DNA from: Morinoia aosen
Lineage: Eukaryota; Arthropoda; Malacostraca; Amphipoda; Talitridae
Direction: 5' to 3'
Length of the DNA stretch: 64,000 nt
NCBI GenBank assembly: GCA_030386875.1
Contig: CM059569.1
Span: 46,229,842 to 46,293,841, forward strand
In this document: piece after piece, positions 39,951-51,534 of the stretch
How positions within the stretch are numbered: position 1 is the first letter of the stretch
Layout: every line of letters begins with the position of its first letter
Translations under genes and position numbers: made by a program
The notes under the pieces: model-generated
The model's input: only the letters and a program-made list of their open reading frames with translations
Database searches by the model: none
What the model was told of the DNA's origin: nothing

Positions 39951-42785
39951 CTCTTGCTCATACTTACTACATTCCAGCACTAAATGCTCAATTGTTTCCC
40001 CTACTCCACTATTACACTGCTGACATAATCTGTTATTATTCTCATTCCATCTCCATGTACGTCTGTTCACACTCAATGACTTACATCTCACAGCAAACAA
40101 GAGTTGACTTCCAAAACTACCATCATAGAACAGCTCAAACTTAGGTGCTTTCTTTTTCATATACCAGTTAAGTGTAGGCTTGCGCATCATGCTAAGCTTC
40201 CACTTATTCAATCCATACTCTTTTGTTCGTCTCTCAATCTCTTTCTTCCACCTCTTGCAGTCCCATTCAGGCCCTACACCTCCTACATTTATTAAACTCC
40301 AGTCATCCACAGGTCTCCCAATTCTAACATGAATAATCTTTTGCATACTGAGTTTCCTTGCATGCCCCCAACATACTTTCTCCCAATAGCTTACACTCAG
40401 ATTCCATTCAAAGATTCGCCTTACCCACCTGCTATTCTGCATTCTTTCAATTCTCACCTTATAATTCAGCACAGCTTTCATCATTCTTTCTGAAAATAGG
40501 CTCCACCCTAGGTCACCTCTAATGGCTTCTGTAGCTGTCCATTTCGGAGCACCCAATGCTACACGTCCTACCTTATTTTGTATCACATCCAGCTTTTCAA
40601 GATCACTTCCATTCCAGGCAAGAGCACTCATACCATACATGACACTAGGTACAGCAACATACTTCCACATTCCTCTCACACATTCGTACTTGTTTGCTCT
40701 GTATCTGGCCACACTACCTAACCGTCCACTCCACTGCATTGCTTTAGCCACTTTCTCACCTTTAGTTCTAGTACATCCATCTTCACTCATCATACAACCT
40801 AGATATTTGTATTCTTTTGTTCTACCTATTCTGATTTCTCCAATATTCCACAGTCTGTCTCTATCAGTCTCATCACTATTTATAACCATGACCTTACTTT
40901 TATCGGCACCAAAGTTCATCTTGAAATCTGTACTATATCCATTCACAATGTCAAGCATCCTTTGTAGTTCATGACCACATTCACTAACCACAACCACATC
41001 ATCAGCATACAACAAACAGCTCAGTCTCTCATTACCAACTTTCAGTCCTAAACCACTCCCTCTCAGTCGAACTGCTAATTCTTCTGTGTACAATCCAAAC
41101 AACAGGGGGGACAGAGTACAGCCCTGTCTCACTCCTCTAACACTCCTCACTTTCCCTGTTTCCAAATTTCCTAACCTGTAGATAGCACTTGTGTTCTCAT
41201 ACAGACTCTGTACAATGTTCACTATTTTTCTGCTAAAACCAACTTTTCTCAAAATTTCAAACAGCCTAACCCGATCCACTCTGTCATACGCCTTTTCAAT
41301 ATCCAGGAATGCTAAATATACCTTCTTGTTATCCTTCTTCATTCGCTCAATTATTTCACTCACTACAAACAGATTATCCTCCCCCCGTCTATCTTGCCTA
41401 AAACCATTCTGTTCTTCTCCCAGGACTCCTAATTCCTCAACTAAATTTTTCATTCTCTCATTCAAAATACCACAAAAGATCTTACACACGGTGTCACCCA
41501 GTGCAATTGGTCTGTAATTTTTAAGTTCTTTCATACTCTTATGTCCACCCTTATGCAACAGAACTACATTACACTTGTTCCAGTCATCCGGTACTCTTTC
41601 ACTCTTCCATATCTCATCAAATAAACATTTCAACATACTGACTACACTCTCTCCTCCACATTTATAGAACTCATATGGTATCTTATCAGGGCCACATGCC
41701 TTTCCATTTTTCACTTTCTTCAAAAAACTTACAATCTCTTCACAAGTGATTTCGTCTTCCATTTGCAGTTCATGTTCATCTATCAGAAAATTTATTGGTT
41801 CATCATCTGTAACCTGCTCATTCATTCCACCAATGTCCTCCCAGTATTCTTCAACTGCTTTCACCATTTGCATCCTATCTTGTACACTGCAACCATTGAC
41901 TACTAATTCATCAACTTGAACTTCACTACCTCTATCATTACCTTGTATAAACCTATACCAATCTTTTATTCCATCTAGACCTTTCTTTCTTAGATTTTCA
42001 ACTTGGTGTCTCTCTTCTTTAACCCTAGCCTCATTGATCATTCTCTTTACTTTCTTCTGCTGGTCCTTGTACTCATTCCATACACTCTGCCATTCATCCT
42101 CAGTAATTCTGCGTCTTTCATACATTTTCCTCATACTGCGTTGTTTTTTATTTAAAGTCTTCCTTCTCGTTCGTTCTTCCTTTATCTCACTCGTAAACCA
42201 CCTAGCATTCCCTGTACTTTTCCTGCATTTCATTCTACCGATCTTTTGCTCTGCCACATCATACAAGGTTCTTGCAATCTCCTTATTTAGGTCATTTACA
42301 TTTCCACACCTGTTCCAGTTACATCTACTCAATTCATTTCTAAATTCTTCCCAGTTTGCCATTTTAATACGCCAATTTTCTCTTACTCTGCTGGCCTTCT
42401 GCATCGGCTCCTTTCCACCCCAATTATATTCTAGTACAAGCATTTTATGGTCACTATCAATATCAAAATCATCTTCATCTACAAACATTTCTTTGACACA
42501 CTCTCTTGCTCTACTATTCACTATCATATAGTCAATTGCAGTTTTACATTCCCTGCTTTGCCATGTATGCAAGCCATTTCCTATTGTTACATTTAGGTTC
42601 TCAAGTTCATTCTCATCACAGAAATCAATCAATTTTTGTCCATTTGCATTCACAGGCTCACCCAGTATACCAACATGGCCATTCATATCACCCATTAAAA
42701 TCAGAGGGCATCTGCAATGCTCTTGCACAATTCTTGTTAATATTTCATACTTTTTTACATTCTCTTGATTTACATTCTCTCTCAT
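39924..42785 (-). CDS. LINE endonuclease/reverse transcriptase ORF, N-terminally truncated
   Basis: 953 codons. Partial APE-type endonuclease: GDMNG at about residues 32-36 and the terminal SDH motif at about 111-113. The first roughly 100 residues of the domain are missing. Reverse transcriptase: NYRPIAL (about 423), FLDIEKAYD (about 493), GVRQGCTLSP (about 551), YADD (about 593-596, catalytic aspartates intact). The C-terminus has CQQC...H...C (about 920-938). The reading frame shifts in an AG-rich run (AAGAGAGAGAG, about 39945-39955); the family-like C-terminus continues in another frame to 39776. Copying by target-primed reverse transcription is family knowledge. This copy is dead by truncation and frameshift. 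Confidence 0.88.
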   Translation of the reverse strand: MRENVNQENVKKYEILTRIVQEHCRCPLILMGDMNGHVGILGEPVNANGQKLIDFCDENELENLNVTIGNGLHTWQSRECKTAIDYMIVNSRARECVKEMFVDEDDFDIDSDHKMLVLEYNWGGKEPMQKASRVRENWRIKMANWEEFRNELSRCNWNRCGNVNDLNKEIARTLYDVAEQKIGRMKCRKSTGNARWFTSEIKEERTRRKTLNKKQRSMRKMYERRRITEDEWQSVWNEYKDQQKKVKRMINEARVKEERHQVENLRKKGLDGIKDWYRFIQGNDRGSEVQVDELVVNGCSVQDRMQMVKAVEEYWEDIGGMNEQVTDDEPINFLIDEHELQMEDEITCEEIVSFLKKVKNGKACGPDKIPYEFYKCGGESVVSMLKCLFDEIWKSERVPDDWNKCNVVLLHKGGHKSMKELKNYRPIALGDTVCKIFCGILNERMKNLVEELGVLGEEQNGFRQDRRGEDNLFVVSEIIERMKKDNKKVYLAFLDIEKAYDRVDRVRLFEILRKVGFSRKIVNIVQSLYENTSAIYRLGNLETGKVRSVRGVRQGCTLSPLLFGLYTEELAVRLRGSGLGLKVGNERLSCLLYADDVVVVSECGHELQRMLDIVNGYSTDFKMNFGADKSKVMVINSDETDRDRLWNIGEIRIGRTKEYKYLGCMMSEDGCTRTKGEKVAKAMQWSGRLGSVARYRANKYECVRGMWKYVAVPSVMYGMSALAWNGSDLEKLDVIQNKVGRVALGAPKWTATEAIRGDLGWSLFSERMMKAVLNYKVRIERMQNSRWVRRIFEWNLSVSYWEKVCWGHARKLSMQKIIHVRIGRPVDDWSLINVGGVGPEWDCKRWKKEIERRTKEYGLNKWKLSMMRKPTLNWYMKKKAPKFELFYDGSFGSQLLFAVRCKSLSVNRRTWRWNENNNRLCQQCNSGVGETIEHLVLECSKYEQEREFYECGV

Positions 42786-42788
42786 CTA

Positions 42789-43443
42789 TTTAAAACTTCC
42801 AAGCACTCAAGTTTTGGAACACGGAACTAATTCGTAGCGTGAGAAATGTTCCGGATATGTAAGGATCGCAACAATGACAATGAGTCAGTTGCAAGGCACC
42901 CACGAGTCATATAAATTACCCCAAAGCAAACAAGGGTTCTTTCTGATTTTATGAAAACAATTCTGTTTCAAAAACTAAGTCATCATTTATGGCCTTAAAC
43001 ACTAATTCAGCTCCAATCTGAATTGAAATTAACTATAAATAAAGAACTCTTATTTCAGGGAATGATATAATCGAGCTAGTCAGGCAAGACGAAATTTAAG
43101 CTTATTGTATAATCAAGACACGAATTTTGCATCCGAAATAAATTAAAGTATTTTTCATCATATGAAAAAATATATCAAAAATAAATGAAATGAATAATCA
43201 TGAAATTTCCACCAACACTTCGATTAGCGTGCACTTTATTATTAAGATCTTTATGAGCAGTAAACGTCCTGTTCAACATGAACTGTTCCTCATTTTCATT
43301 CATCACGTTCTCAATAACTTTGGACATTATTATGTAACTAGTGTACATGGTCCGTTAAAAATGACAGGATTTTATAGTATATGATAAAATACACAAATCA
43401 TGTTTTGAGGTCGTATCACAGATACCGTCGCATACCTCCTCTA
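42789..43443. other. Spacer between LINE and element A
   Basis: AT-rich; nothing recognised. The last four bases (TCTA) are the left target duplication of element A. Confidence 0.6.
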
Positions 43444-44302
43444 TGTAGCATACCGCTACATAAGCGTAAAAATTATAAATTTGCCATTCATACTTCAATA
43501 AATTAATTAGTAGCATTAAAAATATTACTCTAATTTATTATTAATTATTTTCTACTTCTAATTCGTAATCATTGAAGTTTTTGTGTAAATGCATGAAAAA
43601 ATAAAAATAACACTTGACATTTTTCGAGAGAGAAGCCCTCTGGTGGCAATACTGCGCAATGCGCGTCTCTGGTTCAAAAAGCCACTCTTGTTCTGGCGTC
43701 CTACCTTGGCGGTGTTACAGCAAATTCTCGACCTCTACATCATCGCCATACACGCAACACTCACAAAATTGAATCTCCCTGGGTTTTTTTCCTGAGTGCC
43801 ATGCTAAATGCTATTCTCACCTAAGCAGTAACTTTTACTTGCTCCCGTTAGCGTGCTAATGTGTTAATGCGCCAACTTGCTTCTGCTCACATGAGCAAGA
43901 TTTAACTTGCACCCTCAACCTCACCTTATGTTGAGTCATTAGTTCTACCTGAACTAATTCACTGACCTGCGCTCAATCATCTAAAATTGCCAAACTCAAA
44001 TTCCCAAATACAACTCACTCACCCTGCTTACTCCATCGCGTGCCGGCCTTCGTCTACGCCAGCCTGGTCCTCCGGCACGGATTGCCCACCTAGACAAGCT
44101 CTCCGAGATCAAGATCCAAGCCAGCTCTCCTGGTTTCCTCTTCCAATAAACTCCACCTCTAAAACGAGCTGAGTCCATAACCGCTTTTCATTTTCCCTCT
44201 CATGATTTTTCCCTTACGCTTCGAGAATTGATCGAGTTGTTCTTGCCGTAAAAAAAATCAATATTTGACATTCAAACCAACCAACGGCGGAAAAACCCGA
44301 CA
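43444..44302 (+). repeat. Element A 5' LTR
   Basis: 859 bp, TGTAGCATACC...CCGACA. Poly(A) signal AATAAA at 44145-44150. Lacks about 1.2 kb present inside the LTR of element B. Confidence 0.95.
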
Positions 44303-44303
44303 C

Positions 44304-44321
44304 TGGTGCATTGGCCGGGAA
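44304..44321 (+). promoter_or_regulatory. Element A primer binding site (tRNA-Gly type)
   Basis: TGGTGCATTGGCCGGGAA, one base after the LTR, is complementary over 18 nt to the 3' end I recall for arthropod tRNA-Gly(GCC). Confidence 0.8.
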
Positions 44322-44875
44322 CTTCGTAAAAATAAAAATTCAACTCGAAGTGTTTGAGAGATTGTGAGAGGATAATGTTGGCGTATCATTGTAGTGATAA
44401 ATTTTCCCATTTCGTGGTAGTTTGAGAAATTTCCTGTGGAGTTTGTCCGTGCTAATATCTCCCTGAGCAGCTCTAACAAAAATTTTTTTTTCAGCGCCAT
44501 TTCCTGTCCTTGTTTGTTTATTTCATGTGCCTCAGTAGGTAGGAAAAATATTTTTTTTCCTATTACCGTGCTGTGCATTTATTTCTGACTACCGTAAAAA
44601 TCTTCGCTTCCATTCTCTCTTTTCCCGCGTTCTTCAACGTTATTGATTGATTGAGTAGGTAGAAAAATAATTTTTTTACCTGCTTTAATTTTGTGCCTAC
44701 GCAAATTGCCGCATACCGCAAAAATTTTTCTCGTTTCCAATTTCATATTTCCTTCCTTCTGTTTCAACTTAACTTGAATGAGTGAGTAGGTAAAGAATTA
44801 ACGCAAACCCTTGCTACCTCATCCCAAGTCTTAGGCACTGATATCATTAATTGCATCCCAAAAGTGATCGCTAGC

Positions 44876-45853
44876 ATGCAGGAATCAGATAATGAAGATC
44901 GAGCCCCCACAAATCCCATTAGGCTCCCTCCTTTCATTCCAGGGGACGCTCACACCTGGTTCAACCAGGTGGAAGCTGTATTTAGGTATAATAGGATAAA
45001 TCAGGAGATAGACAAATTCTATGCTCTTGTGAGCGCCGCGCCCACTAAACTACTAAATAACTCTAACGACATCTTAGAAAACCCTCCAGATCATAATCCT
45101 TACGGAATCTTGAAAGGCAAAATCTTGGCAAGGCTTCAGATGTCCGATGCGGACAAATTCCGAAGTCTTGTAGATGCCTCAGCAATTCCATCTGTCTCTG
45201 TTTCTTTTCCTCCCACTTCGCTAGTGAAAGAACTTCGGAAACTCGCTACGGGTGTTGCCGTAGCTGAGGGATTTCTGAAGGAAGTTTTCATGACAAAGCT
45301 GTCACCTAACGTGCGTCCATTTCTATCGCTAGCAGGGCCCGAGCAAACGTTAGAGAAACTAGCGGAAGCCGCAGAGACGGTGATCCGAAATATTAATTTG
45401 CCACGAGAACCACAGGTTGCTTCCTTGAATGTAGCAGCTACAACTTTTAGCCCGTCAAATACGGCGCCTAGTCAATCCTCAGCCACAATAGATAAGCTGC
45501 AGCAGGACATCGCTGAAATAAAGCAAGCTCTCCAAAACTTTCAAATAGGTCAGAGTCAAAGTGTGGCTCACATTCAGCAAGGCCCAGGGAGATTCCAAAG
45601 CCACCAAAATGCCTACGACTATCCCTCTGACTATCACTCAAACTATCCTTCTCCTCCTCCTCAACGCTTTGATAGGGGTAGATCTTTTGATAGGTCAAAT
45701 CAAGACCGCCGCTTCAGGTCGCGCTCTCGTGATGCTAGTAGCAATTTATGCTGGTACCACATGAAATTTGGTGACCAAGCTCGCAAATGTGCCTCTAGAT
45801 ACTGTCCTCGTTATACCGAAATGACTTCGGGAAACGCCAACAGCGACGCATAG
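44876..45853 (+). CDS. gag: Element A gag
   Basis: About 325 residues from ATG 44876 (MQESDNED); the in-frame GTG at 44864 is less likely as a start because element B has ATG at the same place as 44876. The N-terminal block LPPFIPGDAHTWFNQVEAVF is typical of arthropod gypsy Gag. A Gln-rich coiled segment follows (about 205-225), then an Arg/Ser/Asp-rich basic region, and a Cys/His nucleic-acid-binding motif CWYHMKFGDQARKC near the C-terminus. Packs RNA in virus-like particles (family knowledge). Pol follows in the -1 frame through an overlap, with a slippery heptamer before the stop. Confidence 0.88.
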   Translation: MQESDNEDRAPTNPIRLPPFIPGDAHTWFNQVEAVFRYNRINQEIDKFYALVSAAPTKLLNNSNDILENPPDHNPYGILKGKILARLQMSDADKFRSLVDASAIPSVSVSFPPTSLVKELRKLATGVAVAEGFLKEVFMTKLSPNVRPFLSLAGPEQTLEKLAEAAETVIRNINLPREPQVASLNVAATTFSPSNTAPSQSSATIDKLQQDIAEIKQALQNFQIGQSQSVAHIQQGPGRFQSHQNAYDYPSDYHSNYPSPPPQRFDRGRSFDRSNQDRRFRSRSRDASSNLCWYHMKFGDQARKCASRYCPRYTEMTSGNANSDA

Positions 45854-45871
45854 TAGCGAGTACTGCGTTGC
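45829..45871 (+). promoter_or_regulatory. Element A gag-pol -1 frameshift signal
   Basis: Heptamer GGGAAAC at 45829-45835, split G GGA AAC in the gag frame, is a classic -1 slippery site. After a 7-nt spacer an 8-bp stem forms between 45843-45850 (GCGACGCA) and 45864-45871 (TGCGTTGC, one G-U pair), with a possible inner GTA/TAC pairing. The gag stop (45851-45853) sits just inside the loop. The pol frame is open from upstream of the heptamer. Confidence 0.8.
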
Positions 45872-48800
45872 CTCATTCCCAGACTACTCGCCTCTTGACC
45901 ATTCACGATCCCGTCACCAAGGATCGATTTTTAATAGACACTGGATCCAGTGTATCAATTATCCCAGCCACAGTGAAAGACAAAAACAAACCATGGTTGG
46001 CGACCTTACGCGCCGCAAATGGCACGCCAATACCCTGTTACGGTGAGAGAATATTAGAGTGCGGTCTGGGATTGAGGAGAACATTCAGATTTACCTTCAT
46101 GATAGCTGATGTTCAAGAACCAATAATTGGTGCTGATTTTTTAGCCAAATTTGGCATCATTGTAGATATTAAGAACAGGTGTATTAGGGACGAGGAGACA
46201 CAGATCTCAATTCCCGCTTGTAGCATAACTAGAGCTAATGTCTTGCATTCTTTCTCTATTGCCTTAAAGGAAGATTGCATGTTTGAGCAATTACTAAAAG
46301 ATTTTCCTGCATTAACAAATTCTAACTTAGTTTCTACAAAAATGCAAACATGCACAAAGCACTTCATAGAGACGACGGGACCGCCAGTTTTCTCCCGTGC
46401 TAGGCGACTGCCGCCTGATCGATTGGCGTTAGCTAAGAAAGAATTCGCTAGGATGCTCGAAGATGGCATCATTCGCACTTCCAAAAGCCCTTGGGCTAGC
46501 CCTCTTTTGCTAGTACCCAAGGCTAACGGTGAATTCAGACCGTGCGGGGATTTCCGCAGATTGAATGCCGTTACTTTACCTGATCGATATCCTATTCCTT
46601 ACCTTCACGATTTCAGTGCAAATTTAGAGGGAGCACAAATTTTCTCTAAGATAGACCTTCAGTCTGCCTTCCATCAAATTCCCTTGGAGGAGTCTGCGAT
46701 TCCTAAGACCGCGGTAATCACCCCGTTTGGTCTCTTTGAATTCCTAAAAATGCCTTACGGCTTGAGGAACGCTCCTCAGACGTTCCAAAGGCACATGGCT
46801 GAAATTTTCTCTGATCTCACTTTCGCTTATGTCTATCTAGACGACATCCTTGTGGCGTCCACAACCCCAGAGTTGCACAAAGACCATCTTAGGGTCGTTT
46901 TTCAAAGATTGTCCGACAATGGACTCCTTGTAAATCCTGCAAAATGTGAGCTCGGAAAGCCATCACTGATTTACTTAGGTCATGAAATCTCTAGCCTAGG
47001 TCTAAAACCTTTGCCTTCCAAAGTAGAAGTGATCAAAAACTTTCCTCTTCCACAGACCCAGAAGGAACTAAGAAGGTTCCTAGGTTCTGTTAACTTCTAC
47101 CATCGTTTCATACGCAACTGTGCTCAAACCTTAGCGCCCTTGTCTGACCTCCTCGAAACGAAACGAAAAGGCAAATCTATCGAGGTAAAATGGACGGAAG
47201 AAGCGCGCGAATCTTTTGATACCATCAAACGCAAGTTAGCTTCCGCGACTGAACTATCTTACCCTATTGCTAATGCTGATTTCAGCCTCGTTGTTGACGC
47301 ATCCAGTACCGCCGTAGGTGCTGTGTTGCAACAACAAGTAGGTACTAATATCTCTCCTCTTGCTTTCTTTTCCAAAAAGCTGTCGCCCACTGAGCGTGGT
47401 TATAGCGCGTTCGGTAGGGAACTTCTTGCTATCTACCTATCTGTGAGACACTTTCGCTATGCTCTAGAGGCGAGGGAGTTTGTGATCTACACAGATCACA
47501 AACCTCTGACCTCTGCGATCAAAATGCCTTCTGAAAGACATTCCCCTAGGGAAGCTCGACACTTGTCGTTTATAAGTCAGTTTACCACTGACATCCGTTA
47601 CATAAAGGGATTAGACAATACCGTTGCCGATTGTCTTTCCAGAATCAATACTGTCCAAACCGGTGGTGAAATCACCTTCGGCAACATTGCTAATGCTCAG
47701 AAGGAGGATCCTGAACTTCAGGACCTTCTCAAACCTTCTAACACTTCCTCTCCAAAACTAACCTTGGTTGACGGCGTGTACCGTGATGCCGAGCGACCTT
47801 CTCGTTTGTATCTTCCTGCGACGCTCCGCAGAGTAGCTGTCCTCCACCTTCATTCCCTCTCTCATCCAGGTATTAACCGTACAGTGCGTTTGATTTCTGA
47901 TCGTTTCGTCTGGCCAGCGATGCGTAAGGAGGTCAAGCAAATTGTGCAAAATTGCCATGCGTGTCAGAGTAGTAAGGTGGTGAAACATAATCGTGCGGCG
48001 CTGCAGAGTTGTGCATTCACAGGTCACAAGTTTGACTCTGTACACCTAGATTTGGTGGGTCCCTTGCCCGTATCGCGCGGTTATTCTTATTTGTTGACCA
48101 TCATCGATAGGTTCACGCGTTGGGTTGAGGCTGTCCCTCTTCCTGATACACAAACTGAGACTGTAGCGCGCGCGTTCTTGTCGAACTGGATCTCTAGATT
48201 TGGGGTTCCCTTAAGTGTCACACATGACCGGGGATCACAATTCACCTCCAAATTCTGGAGTGAGCTTAGCACCGCTTTAGGGTGTGCAAATACCTCAACT
48301 ACAGCGTACCATCCGCAGTCAAATGGACTCATTGAAAGAGTCCACAGAGACCTCAAGTCTGCCTTGCGCTGCCTTAATTGCAGTCACGATTGGACTGATA
48401 GACTTCCAGTAGTACTACTTAGCATTCGAAATCTACACAGACAAGATCAGCAGTGCACAGCGGCTGAAATGTTGTACGGGAAGACGCTTCGTCTCCCCGG
48501 CGACATTGTTGACCCAAAACCTTTGCCTGAATTTTCATCCGCTGACCGTTCCGCTTATGTAACCTGTCTTAAAGATTGCATGCGTCAGATCAAGTATGTG
48601 GCTCCACGAATGCCTCAGACTCAGGACAGACTAGATTCTGCCCTGCAAGACTGCACACATGTGTATGTCCGAAATGATGCTATAAAACCTACACTCACGC
48701 GCCCTTATGATGGCCCATTCAAAGTACTTAAACGCAAGCAAAAATATTTCATCATCGAACGATTCGGTTCACACGATCCTGTGAGCATTGATCGATTAAA

Positions 48801-49191
48801 AGTCGCATACACTTCTGATCATAGTGTAACTCATAACTCATCCTCCTCTCCGCAGATTTCTCCTTCCACTGAGACTCGATCATATCTACCATCTCAGCTT
48901 CCTCAGTTGGCTGCCTTGTTGCCTAGTCAACTTGAGTGTAACCCTTTCTACGTGTCTGTACATTCAAACCCTATCTCTAACCCTGTCGTAGATTCTAACT
49001 CTAGTCCTCTTACTGACACAGCGACAAGTCTGGAGAGACCAGACGAGCCCGCTGCAGTAACTCCTGTTCCTAGGACTCTTGCCGATCTAAACTTGCAGAC
49101 CCGTTTGGTAAAACTTCCCCGCTCAGTATCATTTGCCAATTGCCGAACTCGGCAGGGTCGTGTAGTTCGCCCTCCTTCCCGCTACAGATGA
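45836..49191 (+). CDS. pol: Element A pol (protease, RT, RNase H, integrase)
   Basis: In the -1 frame relative to gag, open from about 45790; no ATG near its start, so expression by frameshift is likely. Domains in order, numbering residues from 45868: aspartic protease DTGSSVS (about 24), RT with YVYLDD (about 321-326), RNase H with VVDASS and TDHKPL (about 477 and 543), HHCC zinc-binding region (H...H...CHAC, about 660-700), integrase core with D in HLDLVGP, D in HDRGSQF and E in GLIERVH, then a basic C-terminal domain. No internal stop; all catalytic motifs look intact. Confidence 0.93.
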
Positions 49192-49220
49192 TTGCAGCGG
49201 GTGGACCTTTCGGTCTGCGC

Positions 49221-49232
49221 CTTGGGGGGTAA
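49221..49232 (+). promoter_or_regulatory. Element A polypurine tract
   Basis: CTTGGGGGGTAA directly before the 3' LTR; same sequence in element B. Confidence 0.7.
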
Positions 49233-50091
49233 TGTAGCATACCGCTACATAAGCGTAAAAATTATAAATTTGCCATTCATACTTCAATAAATTAATTAGT
49301 AGCATTAAAAATATTACTCTAATTTATTATTAATTATTTTCTACTTCTAATTCGTAATCATTGAAGTTTTTGTGTAAATGCATGAAATAATAAAAATAAC
49401 ACTTGACATTTTTCGAGAGAGAAGCCCTCTGGTGGCAATACTGCGCAATGCGCGTCTCTGGTTCAAAAAGCCACTCTTGTTCTGGCGTCCTACCTTGGCG
49501 GTGTTACAGCAAATTCTCGACCTCTACATCATCGCCATACACGCAACACTCACAAAATTGAATCTCCCTGGGTTTTTTTTCCTGAGTGCCATGCTAAATG
49601 CTATTCTCACCTAAGCAGTAACTTTTACTTGCTCCCGTTAGCGTGCTAATGTGTTAATGCGCCAACTTGCTTCTGCTCACATGAGCAAGATTTAACTTGC
49701 ACCCTCAACCTCACCTTATGTTGAGTCATTAGTTCTACCTGAACTAATTCACTGACCTGCGCTCAATCATCTAAAATTGCCAAACTCAAATTCCCAAATA
49801 CAACTCACTCACCCTGCTTACTCCATCGCGTGCCGGCCTTCGTCTACGCCAGCCTGGTCCTCCGGCACGGATTGCCCACCTAGACAAGCTCTCCGAGATC
49901 AAGATCCAAGCCAGCTCTCCTGGTTTCCTCTTCCAATAAACTCCACCTATAAAACGAGCTGAGTCCATAACCGCTTTTCATTTTCCCTCTCATAATTTTT
50001 CCCTTACGCTTCGAGAATTGATCGAGTTGTTCTTGCCGTAAAAAAATCAATATTTGACATTCAAACCAACCAACGGCGGAAAAACCCGACA
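49233..50091 (+). repeat. Element A 3' LTR
   Basis: 859 bp, near-identical to the 5' LTR. AATAAA at 49935-49940. Confidence 0.95.
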
Positions 50092-50510
50092 TCTAGTACC
50101 AATATTCCACTTACGTTAATCCTCTAACGTGTCACAGAGAGATCGACCAGCCAACTTTAATTACTACATTTTGTTTTATTGGCCCTTGTTTCTAGAGAAG
50201 CAGACACCAAACAAATATATAAAGGTATAAATAAGTAAACACACCTGTAGTGAAACCTCATCCCGCAACTCAGTCGATATTTCGTAAATTCTCAGCATGA
50301 GCATCTAAAAATTAAGTAAAATAAATTCAACCATTAGCATTAAAATTCGTCACGTAATTCACTAACTTCTATCATTTTTAGTAACAAATGTGTATCAAAA
50401 ATTCAGTCTCTAAGAAATCACTTTTCAATCGTAACGAAACCTTCCATGACGCCGTGTCGGCAACATCGCAACCCGCACAAGCGTTACTTGTTCGAAATCA
50501 CCCTCAGTGC
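50092..50510. other. Spacer between elements A and B
   Basis: 419 bp with no recognised feature; starts with TCTA, the right target duplication of A. Confidence 0.6.
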
Positions 50511-51059
50511 TGTAGCATACCGCTACATAAGCGTAAAAATTAGAAATTTGCCATTCGCACGCAAATAAATTAATTAGTAGCATTAAAAATCTTACTCTAA
50601 TTTATTATTAATTATTTTCTACTTCTAATTCGTAATCATTGAAGTTTTTGTGTAAATACATGAGACGATAAAATAACAATTGACATTTTTCGAGAGAGAA
50701 GCCCTCTGGTGGCAATACTGCGCAAGGCGCGTCTCTGTTTCAAAAAGAGCACTCCTACTTTGGCGGTTGCCTAGCTCGCTCACAGCACTTTTCTCGTGAG
50801 TAATCAGTGTTAGAAAATAATCGTGTTCTTTCTTCGTGTTCAGTGAGTATTAATAGTTGACAGTGCAGTGTTATTTGGATACGTAGTTATGCGTAGGAAT
50901 TGTGATGTAGCATGTTTTCATTCAGTGTTTTGTTTTTTTTCTCAACATGACTTAGCGTAAAATTTTGCGTCAGATGTGCATTGCATTTCCGTGTCATGAT
51001 TTTATTATCAAAACATAATCATGTTCGTTCCTTTCTTTACTACAATAGTATATACCTGC
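50511..51059 (+). repeat. Element B 5' LTR, left part
   Basis: Starts TGTAGCATACC. Matches 63027-63572 of the 3' LTR with only a few differences. Ends at CCTGC, the target duplication of element C. Confidence 0.92.
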
Positions 51060-51469
51060 TATTATAGATTGGATAGCCCTACACTAGAGCACAGCAAGGG
51101 TTCCACATAGACACAACATAGTTATAGTACTGAACACAATACAATTCAATGATACAGCAAGTTAGGTAAATAGTTCACTCACCTCTTGGATACCTTAACT
51201 TTATACTCAAATGTCGGTACTGTGGCTAGTGAGAGTAGAGCGGAGATAGACGGAAATATATAGAATAGGATAGTATAGAATTAGTACATTAGTTTAGAAC
51301 TTAAGAAGTTAGATACCAACCACAGTAGTTAATTATGTACACACTCGGTCAACATTTACTTGTTGTTGAATCCGAGGCCAATTGCAGACTGACTCGCAAG
51401 TGTTGCCCTATCGAGCGTTGCCAACTTTCGGTCTCTCTAACTAGAACTTACACTACTCGCTATATTACA
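51060..51469 (-). repeat. Element C 3' LTR
   Basis: 410 bp; in element orientation starts TGTAATATAGCGAG and ends ATCTATAATA, so it does not end in the usual CA. Confidence 0.92.
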
Positions 51470-51482
51470 CCCCTCCCTCCTT
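51470..51482 (-). promoter_or_regulatory. Element C polypurine tract
   Basis: AAGGAGGGAGGGG on the minus strand, directly upstream of the 3' LTR. Confidence 0.8.
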
Positions 51483-51534
51483 AATTAGAAACCCCTCCCT
51501 GTATCCCCAGTCCCCTTATTCAATATAGTCAATC

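Larger units (their letters stand above)
39523..42788 (-). mobile_element. 5'-truncated LINE (non-LTR retrotransposon)
   Basis: Minus-strand element ending in a 3' tail of tandem AAGTTC hexamers (39523-39548), typical of LINE clades that use short repeats instead of poly(A). Coding region at 39776-42785, 3' UTR about 39550-39775. The 5' end breaks inside the endonuclease domain just beyond 42788. No clear target duplication found. Confidence 0.85.
43444..50091 (+). mobile_element. Element A: complete Ty3/gypsy-type LTR retrotransposon
   Basis: 6648 bp: 5' LTR 43444-44302, PBS, gag, pol, PPT, 3' LTR 49233-50091. The target duplication TCTA lies at 43440-43443 and 50092-50095. The order protease, RT, RNase H, integrase places it in Ty3/gypsy; there is no env. 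LTRs differ at about three substitutions and two small indels in 859 bp, so insertion is fairly recent. Both long frames are free of internal stops. Confidence 0.95.

Noticed and set aside
40104..42793. Plus-strand ORFs across the LINE
   Set aside because: Shadows of the minus-strand LINE protein.
49945..49955. TATAAAA as LTR promoter in element A
   Set aside because: It lies after the AATAAA signal, is TCTAAAA in the 5' LTR, and is absent from element B.
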